Assembly (NCBI GenBank): GCA_042088665.1
Contig: JBELMB010000042.1
Location: 1-35,312, forward strand
Direction of reading: 5' to 3'
DNA: 35,312 nt
From: JBELMB01 sp042088665
Lineage (GTDB): Bacteria > Pseudomonadota > Alphaproteobacteria > Rhodobacterales > Rhodobacteraceae
A program made the position numbers and the translations under genes. Below, in pieces: positions 33,522 to 35,312 of this stretch. Positions within the stretch are counted from its first letter, which is position 1; each line of letters begins with the position of its first letter. Under the pieces are notes generated by a model. It did not search any database. It was not told where the DNA came from and saw only the letters and a program-made list of their open reading frames with translations.

Positions 33522-34907
33522 ATGTCCTTGCTCATCCAGAACATCTCCTACGGACTCACCGGTGACGCCGCTGGCAGCCGCTTCACCGGCGCGCTTCGCA
33601 TTGCCGGTGACAAGATCGCAGAGATCGGCCAACTCGCTCCCGCGCCGGGCGAAACCACGCTGGACGCAACCGGCTGCGTGGTGACGCCGGGCCTCGTGAA
33701 CACCCATCACCACCTCTTTCAATCCGTGATGAAAGCCGTGCCGGAGGGCATGAATGAGGGCCTCGACACCTGGCTGCAAAAGGTCCCCTATGCCTTCTGG
33801 CCCTTCGTCGATGGCGACACACTGGCGGTATCCGCCCGGATCGGTCTCGCCGAGCTTTTGCTGACCGGTGCCACCACCGTGGCCGACCACCACTATCTCT
33901 TTTCGCCGCAATACGACTACGATCCGGTCGATGTCCTGTTCGACGAGGCCGCAAGACTTGGCATTCGCTTCGTGCTCGCACGCGGCGGCAACACCAAGGG
34001 GCGCGAATACTTCGACGATCCCTCGCTGCCCCCTGCTTTCAAGGAACCGCTGGACGACATGATCGCGTCGGTCATGGCCGCCGCGGACCGCTGGCATGAC
34101 CCGACCCCCTACGCCATGACCCGCATGGTGATGGCCCCCACCACGCCCGTCTTCAACCTTGACCCGCACGAGTTGATCCCCATCGCAGAGGCCGCGCGGG
34201 CCCGCGGCTTGCGGCTGCATTCCCACCTGTGCGAAAACACCACCTACGTGGATTTCACCCAGCGCACGCAAGGAAAGCGCCCCGTTGACTGGCTCACCAC
34301 ACAGGGCTGGACCGGCGCCGACGTCTGGTTTGCCCACCTTGTGGAAATCAATGAGAACGAGATCGCGCAATTGGCCGACACCGGCACCGGGATGGCCCAT
34401 TGCGTGCAGGCCAACGCGCGCCTTGGCTCCGGCATCGCACCGGCTCCGGCGCTCTATGCCGCCGGAGGCACGGTATCCATCGGTGTGGACGGCGCTGGCG
34501 CCAACGAAGCCGCCGATATGGGGGCTGCGATGTACGCGACCTTTGCCACGCACCGGGCCGCGCGCGGCGTGGGTGCGGTGACGGCAGAAACGGTGCTCCA
34601 CTGGGCCAGTTCCGGTGGCGCAAAAGCACTGGGCCTCGGCAGTGATCTCGGCATCCTTGCCCCCGGCGCACCAGCGGATATCGCGATATTTGACATCAGC
34701 CATCCACGCAACATGGGCCTGCATGACCCGGCCCTTGCGCCGATGATCACCGGTGCCGCCACCGTGCGCCACAGCTTTTGCGGCGGTCGCCCGGTGGTGC
34801 AGGACGGGTTGATCCCCGGCCTTGACCTGGCCGAGCTGAGGTCCGACGCAGAGCGCGTCACGCGCCGGTTGATGGAAAAGCGGCAAGCAGCGGTCGCCGC
34901 CCTTTAG
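33522..34907 (+). CDS. Metal-dependent amidohydrolase (8-oxoguanine/hydroxy-triazine deaminase-like)
   Basis: This 461-residue protein is of the amidohydrolase superfamily, cytosine deaminase/TrzN/AtzB branch. Metal ligands are visible as the HxH pair in VNTHHHLFQS (about residues 64-73), His in RLHSHLCEN (about 233), His in FAHLVEINENE (about 275) and Asp in GVDGAGANE (about 331). The short N- and C-terminal strands form the usual beta-sandwich. Relatives deaminate 8-oxoguanine or hydroxy-triazines, which contain an amidine or guanidine group in a ring. Its position 257 bp after a guanidine operon suggests a cyclic guanidine substrate, but a terminator intervenes. I chose ATG 33522, with AGGAG five bases upstream, over a start 16 codons earlier. 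The exact substrate is not known. Confidence 0.87.
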   Translation: MSLLIQNISYGLTGDAAGSRFTGALRIAGDKIAEIGQLAPAPGETTLDATGCVVTPGLVNTHHHLFQSVMKAVPEGMNEGLDTWLQKVPYAFWPFVDGDTLAVSARIGLAELLLTGATTVADHHYLFSPQYDYDPVDVLFDEAARLGIRFVLARGGNTKGREYFDDPSLPPAFKEPLDDMIASVMAAADRWHDPTPYAMTRMVMAPTTPVFNLDPHELIPIAEAARARGLRLHSHLCENTTYVDFTQRTQGKRPVDWLTTQGWTGADVWFAHLVEINENEIAQLADTGTGMAHCVQANARLGSGIAPAPALYAAGGTVSIGVDGAGANEAADMGAAMYATFATHRAARGVGAVTAETVLHWASSGGAKALGLGSDLGILAPGAPADIAIFDISHPRNMGLHDPALAPMITGAATVRHSFCGGRPVVQDGLIPGLDLAELRSDAERVTRRLMEKRQAAVAAL

Positions 34908-35039
34908 CGCGGCAACCATCGCCATCGCAGCGGACAGGGCGAAACCGTTTTGGGTCATTCACCCTACACACCCCGTCCATTGGGACCGCGCCGATACCCT
35001 GCCACGATGCCTTCGCCGCCGCCGTGCCAGGCCGCGGTG

Positions 35040-35312
35040 TCAGGCCGCCGGGAAGTCGTTCAGCTGCGTCACGTGGTGATGGATGCGCCCGTCGAAATGC
35101 TCTGCCACGATCTCGCCGGTCACTTCCTTGGACTGGAACCGTTCGGGGCAGGCCAGCGCGGAGTCCATCCCGGCAATGTCGGGATAGCTGATCGCAAGGA
35201 TCAGCGGGAACTCCGGCGCGCCCTCGTCGCGGTCATCGCTGAACATCACCCGCACATCGGTGTTGCTGGTGAACTTTGTCCAGAGCGGCACAAGACGCTC
35301 CAGCACTGCGGC
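35040..35312 (-). CDS. Hypothetical small protein, 5' part missing
   Basis: The frame is open to the right edge and ends at TGA (complement of 35040-35042), giving at least 90 residues. A GTG at 35306 is possible but the frame continues past it, so the true start may be outside. The visible sequence alternates strands and helices (VRVMFSDDR, PLILAISYPDIAGMDSAL, HFDGRIHHHVTQLNDF) and could be a dimeric alpha/beta-barrel protein of the EthD kind; this is a weak guess. It converges with the amidohydrolase gene across 132 bp that show no clear terminator. Confidence 0.6.
   Translation of the reverse strand, partial: AAVLERLVPLWTKFTSNTDVRVMFSDDRDEGAPEFPLILAISYPDIAGMDSALACPERFQSKEVTGEIVAEHFDGRIHHHVTQLNDFPAA

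Noticed and set aside
32784..34958. 724-codon minus-strand open frame
   Set aside because: Antisense to the amidohydrolase and small genes; no domain and no ribosome-binding site.

Overview
The window is a GC-rich stretch of an alphaproteobacterial chromosome. Tightly packed operons, an RTX/Hint secreted protein, the beta-hydroxyaspartate cycle genes and a Rhodobacteraceae-style intergenic hairpin element all point to the Roseobacter group (Rhodobacterales). No phage, insertion sequence, CRISPR array, tRNA or rRNA was seen.

Layout. 1-1537 (+): the 3' end of an MttB-superfamily methyltransferase gene, then a TetR-type regulator. 1572-8544 (-): a three-gene operon encoding transglutaminase-like/DUF2126, circularly permuted ATP-grasp/alpha-E, and transglutaminase proteins, which is a predicted peptide or amide synthesis-and-cleavage system. 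9090-14843: the complete beta-hydroxyaspartate cycle cluster bhcABCD (-) with the divergent IclR-type regulator bhcR (+). The cycle turns two glyoxylate into oxaloacetate. The shared intergenic region carries two perfect and one imperfect copy of TGAAAA-N3-TTTTCA, the best candidate BhcR operators. 15304-17132 (+): a fatty-acid-desaturase-like membrane protein overlapping a TIM-barrel isomerase-family protein. 17264-24397 (-): a P-loop protein, two EamA/DMT transporters, a FadL-like outer-membrane protein and an RTX/Hint protein. 24759-28129: a molybdenum hydroxylase pair of the isoquinoline 1-oxidoreductase type (Tat-exported large subunit and 2Fe-2S subunit, both -), with a divergent TetR regulator and a long inverted-repeat operator between them.

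The most interesting region is 28326-34907 (+). A clear guanidine-I (ykkC) riboswitch followed by an intrinsic terminator precedes a nitrate/sulfonate-type ABC transporter (binding protein, permease, ATPase). Translationally overlapping genes follow: an arginase-family enzyme resembling the Ni-dependent guanidine hydrolase GdmH, a small protein with 16 histidines in its first 41 residues, and a 58-residue secreted or membrane protein with further histidines. A terminator closes this unit, and a metal-dependent amidohydrolase related to 8-oxoguanine/hydroxy-triazine deaminases follows. The arrangement reads as a guanidine-induced uptake and hydrolysis operon in which an unfamiliar His-rich protein may do the nickel-handling job that HypA/HypB-like proteins do beside cyanobacterial GdmH. 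The last gene, at the right edge, is a partial hypothetical protein.
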